A DNA stretch of 48,280 nt from a virus. The notes under the pieces were generated by a model. That model did not search any database. It saw only the letters and a list, made by a program, of their open reading frames with translations, and was not told the origin of the DNA. Where the stretch lies: IMG/VR virus record IMGVR_UViG_3300025536_000019, positions 1 through 48,280 of that record; one strand, written 5' to 3'. This document shows, one piece after another, positions 8,161-15,382 of this stretch; the stretch's first letter is position 1; each line of letters opens with the position of its first letter. The translations under genes were made by a program, and so were the position numbers.

Positions 8161-8469
8161 TCAATAGCGCGACAGCACCTTTGTGAATTCCTCCGGGTCG
8201 AGATCCCTGAACTTCAAGAAGGCGATCCTACGGAGGAACCTTTTACGCTCCTCTGCGTGTTTGAGAGGCATGTACGGAGACCAATGCTTATTATCAACCG
8301 TCAAATCGTAATGGACGTCAATGACTTTTGCCCCGATAACGTGTGCGTGGAATCTTCCGCGCAGTCCTTCGGGCCGGATAAAGTCGTCTTTATCCTTTCG
8401 GTACTGGTACCCCGCTATCCGGAGCGCCCGCTTCGGTGTTATGCGGTAATTGTTGAGGATGATTTTCAT
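8161..8469 (-). CDS. Hypothetical protein (102 aa)
   Basis: A basic 102-residue protein, MKIILNNYRITPKRALRIAGY at the start, with RGRFHAHVIG and VDVHYDL-like beta segments; it looks like a small alpha/beta domain. Its first 80 bases overlap the end of the dNMP kinase gene in another frame, a long overlap for a phage. The good start context (AAATGAAAATCATC) and a composition like its neighbours make it real in my view. Function unknown. Confidence 0.6.
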   Translation of the reverse strand: MKIILNNYRITPKRALRIAGYQYRKDKDDFIRPEGLRGRFHAHVIGAKVIDVHYDLTVDNKHWSPYMPLKHAEERKRFLRRIAFLKFRDLDPEEFTKVLSRY

Positions 8470-9016
8470 TTGCGGAGACGATTTTGTCTACTTCCGCAAA
8501 GAGGACATCGAGCCTTCCGTCGGGAACAGAAATGACGTGATCAACAGGAATCTCATCCTGCTCTGTCTCCGAACGGTGCTGCGATACCTGCTCCTTGCCT
8601 TCGCGTATTACGCGAATGATTTTCCCGTCGTAGAGACGTACGGCCTGCGCCTCATTGATGAATCGGCAGTCATCCACCACAATGCGCATCTTGCCTTGAT
8701 GGAGGAAGTCGAGGACGGCGGCCTTCCACTTCACAATCCAGTAATTCATATCGTCGCGGCGCCTGACTTCGGTTCCATAGTTTTGCATCAGGAAGCGAAC
8801 CGGATCGGGCTTCACTTGAAACAATTCATCAATCGAGAGATTGAACTCCTTGCTGAAATGTTTCAAAAGATCAGGGAAGTTCTGTTGCACCTCGAAGATG
8901 AGCGCATCCTTGAAGTTGCGGCGGATGAATCCGTATTTTGATTCAAGATACCGGGCTGCGGTTGTTTTTCCCGCGCCGATTTTCCCGACGAATGATATGA
9001 CTACTGGTTTGTTCAT
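8390..9016 (-). CDS. Deoxynucleoside monophosphate kinase-like P-loop kinase
   Basis: A 208-residue protein. Walker A GKIGAGKTT is at residues 11-19, followed by a dNMP-binding-like region (KYGF, FKDAL) and IVVDDCRFINEA, the D-D-x-R-x(3)-E segment that in phage dNMP kinases contacts base or phosphate. It phosphorylates deoxynucleoside monophosphates to supply DNA synthesis. The C-terminal 25 residues are proline-rich and probably disordered and overlap the next gene. The start ATG shares one base with the stop of the upstream gene (TAATG). Confidence 0.8.
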   Translation of the reverse strand: MNKPVVISFVGKIGAGKTTAARYLESKYGFIRRNFKDALIFEVQQNFPDLLKHFSKEFNLSIDELFQVKPDPVRFLMQNYGTEVRRRDDMNYWIVKWKAAVLDFLHQGKMRIVVDDCRFINEAQAVRLYDGKIIRVIREGKEQVSQHRSETEQDEIPVDHVISVPDGRLDVLFAEVDKIVSANENHPQQLPHNTEAGAPDSGVPVPKG

Positions 9017-9201
9017 TATTCTTGGATCTCACTTACCTCTATTTTCACTACCGTGAGATTGGTTCCGGCAGTGTGTGCTTCTGCAGATGCTCGCGTCACA
9101 AAGACTGGCATGAGTCCGGCGTCCTTATCACCGTCCAACTCATCGACTTTGATGCAATCGCATTCTGGTTTTTTGAGGGCGTATAACTGTTTGAGTCCCA
9201 T
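9016..9201 (-). CDS. Small hypothetical protein (61 aa)
   Basis: A 61-residue protein, MGLKQLYALKKPECDCIK at the start, followed by alternating polar/hydrophobic strands. The start stands one base after the upstream stop in an AAATAGTATG junction, and the stop overlaps the kinase start by one base, which supports translation. No family recognised; membership in the nucleotide/recombination operon is the only hint. Confidence 0.65.
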   Translation of the reverse strand: MGLKQLYALKKPECDCIKVDELDGDKDAGLMPVFVTRASAEAHTAGTNLTVVKIEVSEIQE

Positions 9202-9202
9202 A

Positions 9203-9451
9203 CTATTTTATTGGTTTACGGACATAATACCCTGCAAGTTTAGGAAGGTTCTCAAGAACGAGATAAATGTCACCCTTCGCAATTTGACTCATCCCATCCA
9301 TCGCCGAGAGAAGTGTGACAATGGCTTTGTCGGTTAATCCCGCCGTTTTGATTTGTTTGAACGCGTTCGAGATAGAGACAATGGACGACGCTAACAGTTC
9401 TGGTGTTTCAGGATTTTCGTCGTCCTTAATTATCTTAATGTTGCGTGCCAT
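9203..9451 (-). CDS. Small hypothetical helical protein (82 aa)
   Basis: Starts MARNIKIIKDDENPE at the ATG at 9451, which has the AAATAGTATG junction with the upstream stop; the longer reading upstream would overlap that gene. Residues 17-75 form amphipathic helices ending LVLENLPKLAGYYVRKPIK. No recognised motif. Probably translated together with its neighbours. Confidence 0.65.
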   Translation of the reverse strand: MARNIKIIKDDENPETPELLASSIVSISNAFKQIKTAGLTDKAIVTLLSAMDGMSQIAKGDIYLVLENLPKLAGYYVRKPIK

Positions 9452-9452
9452 A

Positions 9453-9773
9453 CTATTTCTTCGCGCGATATTCAATATACGGGTCTCCCGCAACCTCCGT
9501 CGCAATACCCTTCTGGCGTTCGGTCTCTTTCATTTTCTCGACCCTTTCTTCTTGCTTTTCAACCGCTTCCGAATACTCCCACTTCGTCTTTCCGGCCTTA
9601 AGGGAGAGAGCGCCTTGGTCGAGTTGGATGTCGTGACCGGCATCGGCGAGGTAGCCGAGAATGGTCGGTTTCAACATGTCCATCTCCGCCTTGGTCTGTT
9701 TTTCGATCTGCTTCAGTTCCTCGTAGCGGCGAGACGCCATGAGAACCGGTTCTGGAATTTTTATTCCGTCCAT
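9453..9773 (-). CDS. Conserved-type phage protein, coiled coil with TKWEYS motif (106 aa)
   Basis: A 106-residue helical protein. The pattern of a helix (KQIEKQTKAEMDMLKPTI), then LDQGALSLKAGKTKWEYSEAVEKQEERVEKMKETERQKGIA and a short C-terminal strand is one I associate with small phage proteins near recombination genes (W-x-Y-S followed by E-x(4)-G-x-A); I cannot name the biochemical role. It lies between the exonuclease and small hypothetical genes. Confidence 0.65.
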   Translation of the reverse strand: MDGIKIPEPVLMASRRYEELKQIEKQTKAEMDMLKPTILGYLADAGHDIQLDQGALSLKAGKTKWEYSEAVEKQEERVEKMKETERQKGIATEVAGDPYIEYRAKK

Positions 9774-9946
9774 AGGTGGTAGAAATTAGTTTTTAATGGT
9801 TTTCCTTTCTTCCACCAGATTTCTGCAACCAGAGTCAGTTTGAAGAAAGAGAGCGCGATGATACGGTACCCGTCGCTGTGGTGGTACGCGATGAATGACT
9901 CACCGACGTAGCTTCCGCGTTCCTGAATGACAGAGAATAATTTCAT
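9761..9946 (-). CDS. Small hypothetical protein (61 aa)
   Basis: A 61-residue aromatic-rich protein (Y, F, W, H), MKLFSVIQERGSYVGESF at the start. Its ATG overlaps the exonuclease stop as ATGA, and its end overlaps the next gene by 13 bases. The tight overlaps suggest translational coupling. No family recognised. Confidence 0.55.
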   Translation of the reverse strand: MKLFSVIQERGSYVGESFIAYHHSDGYRIIALSFFKLTLVAEIWWKKGKPLKTNFYHLWTE

Positions 9947-10971
9947 TTTACGTCTTGGTACTGGATTCCTGATTTAATCGGTTTCGCGAGTTCGGAACTG
10001 CCGATGTACACCTTGGGCCGAGGGTTCATCTTCTGGATCTTCTCTTTCCCATCTGACATCCAGTCCCACACTTTTGCGATGTGCGTGTATGCCTTGAACG
10101 CGGCTGTTCGGTCGACGACCCGCACGACCTCGTACTGCTTGCGGTCTTTATCGAGGCGGACGATGAGGATTTCTTCGGTTTTGAGACCGGTGAGTTCCTT
10201 CAGACATTTATCGTACGTCGATCCTTGAATCGCATAGTCAGGCTTATCGACGGAATTCGCTGTCTTCCAGTCGATGAGTGCGAAAACGCGCATCACCTCC
10301 CGTCCACAGTGTCCGCACATGAGATGACGAGGATTCCGCATACTCATCGCGTAATACAGATGAACGCACTCTTTACCATCGAATAGATCAGGTGGTTTCG
10401 TTCCTTCTTTGATGACCTTTGAGACCATCATAAGGGCGTCGAGGGTGCCACCGGCCTTATGCCTGACGCTGAATACCAACTGCTCCGATACGATAGGCTC
10501 TGCTTCGAAGTCGTTGATGAACTGTTCTGCGGAGCGCGCAATCGCCCAGAGTCGTGCGTCATCACCATCGATGTATGCGGTAATGTCGCGCGGCTTCTCG
10601 CCTTTTGCTATCCAGTCAAGGAGATATTTCTCGATGACCTTGTGTCCTGCGGTACCGACCGCGCCCGCCTCGTAGAACTGATCGCGATGGACGAGGACGG
10701 CCGCTTTAAAGATGAGAGAGCGTTGTTCAACGCTCGCATCTTTCAGTACCTCCCAATTCTTGTCGATGTGTTCGGTTGCGAGTTTTGCGGCCCAGACTTT
10801 TAAGTGTGGAACATCGATGATACCGCTTTTGGTTGTAATCGATGCCGCGACGATGCCGGACGGTGTGTGTTCGTAGTAGTGGGCCTCGTCCGTGTGGCGC
10901 GGCACAATGAGGCCCGCAGGGATCTTGGTTGCCACTATCTCACGAATCTCCTGCACCGTCAGTTTCGCCAT
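9943..10971 (-). CDS. PD-(D/E)XK exonuclease-like protein (lambda Exo/RecB/Cas4 type)
   Basis: A 342-residue protein. GTAGHKVIE (106-114) matches the first nuclease motif (G-T-x-x-H), GGTLDAL (174-180) supplies metal-binding D178, and ALIDWKT (231-237) supplies D234 and K236. Together they form a PD-(D/E)XK nuclease core of the type used in phage recombination. Between motifs lies a CGHCG (219-223), possibly a zinc or iron-sulphur site or a structural loop. With the SSB-like gene immediately upstream it suggests a two-component recombination module; I did not find an obvious Redbeta or RecT annealase. Confidence 0.8.
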   Translation of the reverse strand: MAKLTVQEIREIVATKIPAGLIVPRHTDEAHYYEHTPSGIVAASITTKSGIIDVPHLKVWAAKLATEHIDKNWEVLKDASVEQRSLIFKAAVLVHRDQFYEAGAVGTAGHKVIEKYLLDWIAKGEKPRDITAYIDGDDARLWAIARSAEQFINDFEAEPIVSEQLVFSVRHKAGGTLDALMMVSKVIKEGTKPPDLFDGKECVHLYYAMSMRNPRHLMCGHCGREVMRVFALIDWKTANSVDKPDYAIQGSTYDKCLKELTGLKTEEILIVRLDKDRKQYEVVRVVDRTAAFKAYTHIAKVWDWMSDGKEKIQKMNPRPKVYIGSSELAKPIKSGIQYQDVK

Positions 10972-10972
10972 A

Positions 10973-11341
10973 CTAACCGAAGTCTTCGTCGTCAGCGACC
11001 GGCTTCATAACATCGATGCCGAGTGCTTTGAGATTATCTTCAGAGCCGAGCGCATGACCGACCGAGAAGTGCTTAAGCGTATTACCGCCGCCAGTCTTGG
11101 TTTCCTTGGTGTACTCGATGCGAACGATCGAGCCGGTAGGAATATCACGGAGCTTCTTCTGAAGTAATTGTGGGGCGAAGAACGGAACGATGCCGTCCTT
11201 GGTGCGAATTTCGTAGACGTGGCCGATACCGTTTGCGGTGTTGCGCTTCTCATGATTTACAAGAAGACCTTCAACAACTGTGCCAATCTCTTTCCACTTA
11301 ACGAGTTCGCCTGACTCTACGCTTGTATAGTCGATAGACAT
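10973..11341 (-). CDS. Single-stranded DNA-binding-like protein
   Basis: A 122-residue protein with beta-rich segments (GTVVEGLLVNHEKRN, HVYEIRTKDG, SIVRIEYTKETKT) suggesting an OB fold, and an acidic tail ending DDEDFG. Acidic tails ending in an aromatic residue are the partner-binding feature of bacterial and phage SSB proteins. It sits one base upstream of the exonuclease. The assignment is inferred from tail, size and context; it could also be another OB-fold recombination protein. Confidence 0.6.
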   Translation of the reverse strand: MSIDYTSVESGELVKWKEIGTVVEGLLVNHEKRNTANGIGHVYEIRTKDGIVPFFAPQLLQKKLRDIPTGSIVRIEYTKETKTGGGNTLKHFSVGHALGSEDNLKALGIDVMKPVADDEDFG

Positions 11342-11370
11342 AATTTTATTATTAACTAATAACTAATAAT

Positions 11371-11637
11371 CAATTTGTGTGCGCACTCCCCAGACCAATG
11401 GCGGTCTCATCCTTGCGGACTATCTGGAAAGAAGTACTCTCTTGGTGTCAACCGCGCCCCTTTCATTCGTAAGATGATACTTACGCGGCAACCTTCCAAT
11501 ACCCTAACTTCTATTTTTTCACTGACGAAAGTGGCTACTGATGACCACCGTATGTCGCGCCAGCGTCCTCCCTTTGTATATGCCCCGCATTTCTGCGTGA
11601 CAAACCATTGCCGTCGGGAGAGTACGCACACAAATTG
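11371..11637. other. Region bounded by a 20-22 base imperfect inverted repeat; possible structured RNA
   Basis: CAATTTGTGTGCGCACTCCC (11371-11390) is matched in inverted orientation by 11616-11637, with 13 bases in a row identical and one 2-base gap. The enclosed 225 bases hold further hairpins, AGACC/GGTCT at about 11392-11408 and CGTAAG/CTTACG at 11469-11486. A GTG-started minus-strand frame of 74 codons (11631-11407) lies inside but has no related neighbours or good start. I see no clear gene. It may be a leader RNA of the SSB operon or a small mobile remnant. Confidence 0.4.
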
Positions 11638-11649
11638 TCAAAGAACATT

Positions 11650-11703
11650 CAGACTCGCATACGAAGTCTGAAAAAATTGCGCACCGTTACTGTGCAATTT
11701 TTT
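11650..11703. terminator. Bidirectional terminator
   Basis: CAGACT (11650-11655) pairs with AGTCTG (11665-11670). Directly after, AAAAAATTGC-GCAC (11671-11684) pairs with GTGCAATTTTTT (11692-11703) with a 2-base bulge, giving a T6 tract on either strand. It would end the HTH gene transcript on the minus strand (its stop codon lies within the hairpin) and any plus-strand RNA from the inverted-repeat region. Confidence 0.75.
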
Positions 11704-11875
11704 CAGGTTTCGGCCGCCAACCCGAAGGCATCTTCTGTACGGTACGGTTAACCCATGAGCGTTCGAGTTTCATGATCCACGCGATGTCTCCTCCGGAGTA
11801 CCCTTCGCAGGACAACTGCCAAATCACTTCGTTCCGTTTCCGGTACAAGTACTGTTTTGATGTTCCAATTTGCAT
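11687..11875 (-). CDS. Small helix-turn-helix protein, probable regulator
   Basis: A 62-residue protein. RKRNEVIWQLSCEGYSGGDIAWIMKLERSWVNRTVQKMP reads as a helix-turn-helix: helix, G-Y-S-G-x-D-I turn, then recognition helix. The basic N- and C-termini fit DNA binding. It stands alone between a terminator and a divergent promoter region and so is placed like an early regulator. A promoter lies about 50 bases upstream. Whether it is a repressor, a Cro-like switch or a terminase-like HTH is not clear. Confidence 0.7.
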   Translation of the reverse strand: MQIGTSKQYLYRKRNEVIWQLSCEGYSGGDIAWIMKLERSWVNRTVQKMPSGWRPKPEKIAQ

Positions 11876-11923
11876 AATTTTGATTTTGACGGGGATTTGT
11901 CCACAGGTCGACCCTTACAAAAC

Positions 11924-11970
11924 AGTATAGTGGAGTTATGATGAAATAAGCAACAAAACGGTGTGGATAA
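11924..11970 (-). promoter_or_regulatory. Promoter of the HTH gene with upstream DnaA-box element (copy 1)
   Basis: On the minus strand TTGCTT (11953-11948) and TATACT (11929-11924) are separated by 18 bases. Eight bases upstream of the -35 stands TTATCCACA (11970-11962), a perfect consensus DnaA box. The whole block, including the TTTYGTTGCTTATT part, recurs upstream of the RHH gene at 23456-23500 with the same 8-base spacing. A half-related TTTGTCCACA-like sequence also lies in the leader. Confidence 0.65.
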
Positions 11971-12036
11971 AAACTCCCCGAAGTTGCTTGGTCGAAACCC
12001 GTTAGTTCATTACTCATCAGTATAACGTACGAATCT

Positions 12037-12201
12037 ATGGACGATCAGAATACAGCACAACCAGTTGAGGAAACCGCTACCGCACCCGCAACGCCAGTCG
12101 TTGAGGAAGCAGTACCGGAGACCGCAGCGGGCGGTGAAGGTCAACCGCCAGAGGGCGGTGCAGCGGGTGAGACCGCAACTTCGGCAGCAGGAGCAGAATA
12201 G
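12037..12201 (+). CDS. Small acidic Ala/Pro/Glu-rich protein (54 aa)
   Basis: MDDQNTAQPVEETATAPATP at the start, then low-complexity Glu, Ala, Pro and Gly to the end; no Lys or Arg. It starts in the context AATCTATGG and precedes the primase gene. Such acidic disordered peptides can be DNA mimics or partner-binding tails, but nothing specific can be assigned. A weak TATAAC box at 12021-12026 lies 10 bases upstream of the ATG. Confidence 0.55.
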   Translation: MDDQNTAQPVEETATAPATPVVEEAVPETAAGGEGQPPEGGAAGETATSAAGAE

Positions 12202-12211
12202 CTCCTATATA

Positions 12212-12238
12212 GAGTCCGTACGTTCCGGGTGCGGACTC
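12212..12238 (+). promoter_or_regulatory. Hairpin immediately before the primase start
   Basis: GAGTCCG (12212-12218) pairs with CGGACTC (12232-12238); the primase ATG is at 12243. There is no T tract, so it is not a standard terminator. It may shield or present the start codon or mark an RNA processing site. Confidence 0.5.
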
Positions 12239-12242
12239 CATT

Positions 12243-13307
12243 ATGGGAACTAAAACAACGCAATTTCCACCATACGTTTTGGACTGGCTGCACGCGCGCG
12301 GCATTTCTGATGACGTGTTGGATGAAGCGCGCATCTCATGGCGCGAAAGAAACGGCAGTGGCCAGATCGTCATTCCTGTTTTCGATTCACGCGGGCGAGA
12401 AGTATATTCAAAGTATCGTCGCGACCCAAACTCAACCGAAGGCCCGAAATATAAGTACGACCAGTTTGCAAAGGCGCTTCTCTACAATCTTCACCGTGTC
12501 AAAGACGACGGTTCTCCTATCTATGTTGTCGAAGGAGAATTCGATGCTTTACTTTTGAACTCGATCGGTCTCAATGCGGTGTCCTCGACCGGTGGATCAC
12601 AAACATTTCCTGCGGCGTGGGCGGGGTATTTTGCTAATCGCAGTGTCTATATCTGCTATGACGCAGACGGTGCAGGTGTGTGCGGAGCATTCAAAGTACA
12701 GGAAGTCCTTCCACAGGCAGGCATCGTTTTTTTGAATCCGAATGAATTTTCAGGGAAGGATGTTACCGACTATATACAGGAACGCGGTTACGCTGATTTC
12801 CAAAGCGCGGTCATGAATGCGCGGAAATATGTAATACCGAAACGCTTCGCTGAAATTCCGCTCGAAAAAAAAGAGTTGAGTGATGCCTCACATAAAATTC
12901 GCAACCTTCAACAAGAAATTATTTTTGAGAGACGCGACCTGATGGGGAAACGCAACGCGTGGTTTGGCCCTATCGATGACTATAGCGAGATACTTGCCAA
13001 ACGTCTTGAAGAAGTCGAGCGTATGAAAGTGTCATTCGACCGGGGCGCCGTTGAGGGGGACAGCCGTGTCGACAAAGCGAAGGCTGTCCCTATTACAAGC
13101 CTCGTCAAATTCAATCATCAATGGTATGCGCCATGCCTATGGCATTCAGAGAAAACGCCATCGATGAAATATAATAAGCCGGACAGCGCGTGGCCGAATA
13201 CGGTTAAGTGTTTCGGATGCGGACAGATGGGTGATGCCATTGATGTTGTGATGAAGATGCACAACCTGTCTTTTAAAGAGGCAATCAGTTTCCTATTACA
13301 CACATGA
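12243..13307 (+). CDS. TOPRIM primase with C-terminal CHC2 zinc finger (rearranged domain order)
   Basis: A 354-residue protein. Residues 1-90 resemble the N-terminal subdomain of the DnaG catalytic core (IVIPVFDSRGREVYSKYRRD, GPKYKY). The TOPRIM motifs follow: VVEGEFDA (catalytic E97) and CYDADGAG (D140, D142). A helical linker (about 205-285) leads to a CHC2-type zinc site, C298-x2-H301 and C323-x2-C326, then GDAIDVVMKMHNLSF. In DnaG and phage primases the CHC2 finger is at the N-terminus; here it is at the C-terminus. It would prime phage DNA synthesis with the ATPase encoded at 14038. The stop overlaps the next start. Confidence 0.85.
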   Translation: MGTKTTQFPPYVLDWLHARGISDDVLDEARISWRERNGSGQIVIPVFDSRGREVYSKYRRDPNSTEGPKYKYDQFAKALLYNLHRVKDDGSPIYVVEGEFDALLLNSIGLNAVSSTGGSQTFPAAWAGYFANRSVYICYDADGAGVCGAFKVQEVLPQAGIVFLNPNEFSGKDVTDYIQERGYADFQSAVMNARKYVIPKRFAEIPLEKKELSDASHKIRNLQQEIIFERRDLMGKRNAWFGPIDDYSEILAKRLEEVERMKVSFDRGAVEGDSRVDKAKAVPITSLVKFNHQWYAPCLWHSEKTPSMKYNKPDSAWPNTVKCFGCGQMGDAIDVVMKMHNLSFKEAISFLLHT

Positions 13308-13765
13308 AACACACCGTACGAGTCATCACCAAAGACACCCGCGAGGTCATTACGGCCGGTGTGCCGCACTGCGTCTTATCCCAGAACGGATCTATTTTTC
13401 TTCTTAACGCCACCGGTGATTATGCAAACGTCACCGACCGTGTATGGGTCGACTATTCAATAGGGCAACAGGATATCCACGGAAAAGAGGTGTACGAAAA
13501 CGATATCGTCATCGCAACCGTTGCCATCAGGATGCTACAGGAATGGGAATCACACGTTGAGACCCACGGTATCATCACCTATAACCCAGAGTTCGCTGCC
13601 TACGACCTGAATATCATCGGCAGAAAGGTACCGGAAATCGGTACCGTCGGCCGATGGAAGGTGTCGCAGGTCGTCGGCAACGCACATCAACATCTGCAAT
13701 TAGTCCACCGCATTCAGGTCGAAAGCGGACAGATTAAAGAGGACACAAACATCACATCAACATGA
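13304..13765 (+). CDS. YopX-family-like protein
   Basis: A 153-residue protein with SIGQQDIHGKEVYENDIV, a close variant of the YopX signature (G-x-x-D-x-x-G-K-E-I-Y-E-x-D-I-V), and the C-terminal VSQVVGNAHQHLQLV, matching the family's E-x-I-G-N-x-x-x-x-P-E-L end. YopX proteins are common in phages, and their function is unknown. It starts inside the primase stop (ATGA overlap) and ends overlapping the next small gene, so the three are probably translated together. Confidence 0.8.
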   Translation: MKHTVRVITKDTREVITAGVPHCVLSQNGSIFLLNATGDYANVTDRVWVDYSIGQQDIHGKEVYENDIVIATVAIRMLQEWESHVETHGIITYNPEFAAYDLNIIGRKVPEIGTVGRWKVSQVVGNAHQHLQLVHRIQVESGQIKEDTNITST

Positions 13766-13932
13766 AAACAGACATCGAACGATTGACAAAACAGTTCTAC
13801 AAACTCGTCGCCGAAATAAAGGCGACGCCGCAGGATAATGTGTACCGTTTCACCCTCCTCAAGAAGAAGATGGAGAGGTGCGCGGCAAAACTGCGCCCTC
13901 TTCTTGAGGCAAAAGAAAAACATGACAAATAA
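13762..13932 (+). CDS. Small helical protein (56 aa)
   Basis: MKTDIERLTKQFYKLVAEIK at the start; a basic, helical, likely coiled-coil protein with LLKKKMERCAAKLRPLLEAKEK. Its ATG overlaps the YopX-like stop as ATGA, good support for translation. Its TAA is also the first edge of the large hairpin at 13932-14018. No family recognised. Confidence 0.65.
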   Translation: MKTDIERLTKQFYKLVAEIKATPQDNVYRFTLLKKKMERCAAKLRPLLEAKEKHDK

Positions 13933-14018
13933 TTCATTACTCCGAACGCCCTTCGATATTTTTTGCTGCCCCTTGCGTTGTGGGCGGCACTCTTCGAGGG
14001 GCGTTCAGAGTAATGAAT
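13932..14018 (+). repeat. Large imperfect inverted repeat (25-bp outer stem, 8-bp inner stem)
   Basis: Bases 13932-13951 pair with 13999-14018, 19 of 20 matching (a single C/A mismatch at 13943/14007), and five more pairs, one a G-T, extend the stem to 13956/13994. Inside, 13964-13971 pairs with 13982-13989 (8 pairs, one G-T). Total about 87 nt with no T tract after it. It fills the gap between the small helical gene and the ATPase. As DNA it could extrude a cruciform or act as a single-strand initiation site; as RNA it is a strong double hairpin in the ATPase leader. Confidence 0.8.
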
Positions 14019-14037
14019 CTGCTCTATAAAAACGGTG

Positions 14038-15381
14038 ATGGAAAAAGACTACACAACAATTCAGCGATTCGAAGACCTCCAAGGTGTCTTTGACGAACAC
14101 CTGCTTTGGGCTGACCGGCAGGTTATTCGTCTCGTGACTGCGGCGGTCATCGGGAATCAGCTTGATGCTGACCCTGTGTGGATCCTTGTGGTCGCGGCAT
14201 CCTCCGGTGGAAAGACCGAAATTATTTCTTCACTGAACGACATAAAAATCGGCGGCAATCAAACCATCTGGCCTATTTCAGACCTCACGCGGAACGCATT
14301 TGTCTCCGGTATGCGCGGTTCCGGCGGAAAGGAGACGTCGCTTCTTTTCCAAATTCCGTACGGAGGCATCATGACATTCAAAGACTTTACGTCCATCCTC
14401 TCGAAGAATCGTGACGATCAGCAGGAAATCATGGGCCAGTTACGCGAAATTTACGACGGCGAATACGAGAAGCGTGTCGGTACCGGAGATGAGTTGAAGT
14501 GGAAAGGGAAGATCGGCGCCATCGCAGGCTCCACCGGTGTCATCTACGAACACCTTGAGCGTATGAGCGCCATGGGTGACAGATTCATGATGTACAACAT
14601 GAAACAGCCTCCGCGTAAGGATGTTGCTCGTTTGATTTTTGCAAACCAAGATGCGGGCATTTCAAAGACGACGATGCGCGACAAGAACAAGGCAGCGATG
14701 TCTGCGTACGTCAACTACATTGTAAAAAATATGAAAGAGGAACACGTCAAACTTTCACCGGTGATGCGTGAAGAGATTTTGATGGTTGCCGACTTCTGCA
14801 CCGCAGTCCGCTCCGGTGTCATCACCGACGAGCGTAAGGGCCACATTAAGTTCGTTCCTGAACAGGAGATGCCGATGCGCATGATGGAGCAGTTGCTCTC
14901 ACTCTCAAACGCATTCATCGCGATGGACGCGACCGAACCGCAGGGTAATAAAAATGCAGAGAAGGGTATTATCAAACCAGACGATCTAAAACTCCTCTAT
15001 AAGGTCGCTTTCGACTCAATCCCCATCAAGCGCCGTATGGCCCTACAACTCCTCACCCGACACAAGGGAGGTATCACTACCGCGGGCCTTGCGACCGCTG
15101 TAGGCTACCAGACCCCTGTGGTTGGTCAATGGCTCGCCGAGTTGAACGCCCTCGGAGTCTGCGACCGTGAGAAGAGCGCCGGCCCACAGGGAGACCTCTG
15201 GATTCTCAAGGATCAGGCACGGGCGGTTATGACTCGCTTCCACGACATTAAGGTGGAGGATGATCAGCTTCGCGACGATAAGGCAGACTCGGAGGCGAAG
15301 GACGATGAGGAGTCGTGGCTTTCGGGTGCGATGCACGAGATGGATGGAATTGATAGTGAAGCGGCCGACTCATTCGGATAA
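14038..15381 (+). CDS. P-loop ATPase, probable replicative helicase-type protein
   Basis: 447 residues from the ATG; a GTG at 14035 is an alternative start. Numbered from that GTG, Walker A-like AASSGGKT is at 54-61 and a Walker B-like GGIMTFKDF follows near 110. FTSILSKNRDD, LREIYDGEYEKRVGTG, GKIGAIAGST and GDRFMMYNM form a pattern I know from phage and integrative-element ATPases encoded beside primases. The C-terminal part (about 330-400) looks like a winged helix (LQLLTRHKGGITTAGLATAVGYQTPVVGQWLAELNALG). The tail is very acidic. I infer a helicase or DNA-loading ATPase for replication; direction and partners are unknown. Confidence 0.7.
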   Translation: MEKDYTTIQRFEDLQGVFDEHLLWADRQVIRLVTAAVIGNQLDADPVWILVVAASSGGKTEIISSLNDIKIGGNQTIWPISDLTRNAFVSGMRGSGGKETSLLFQIPYGGIMTFKDFTSILSKNRDDQQEIMGQLREIYDGEYEKRVGTGDELKWKGKIGAIAGSTGVIYEHLERMSAMGDRFMMYNMKQPPRKDVARLIFANQDAGISKTTMRDKNKAAMSAYVNYIVKNMKEEHVKLSPVMREEILMVADFCTAVRSGVITDERKGHIKFVPEQEMPMRMMEQLLSLSNAFIAMDATEPQGNKNAEKGIIKPDDLKLLYKVAFDSIPIKRRMALQLLTRHKGGITTAGLATAVGYQTPVVGQWLAELNALGVCDREKSAGPQGDLWILKDQARAVMTRFHDIKVEDDQLRDDKADSEAKDDEESWLSGAMHEMDGIDSEAADSFG

Positions 15382-15382
15382 T

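Noticed and set aside
11407-11631. Minus-strand GTG-started frame of 74 codons inside the inverted-repeat region
   Set aside because: No ATG and no recognisable motif, and its start lies in the right arm of the inverted repeat. Composition is plausible but I cannot support it as a gene.
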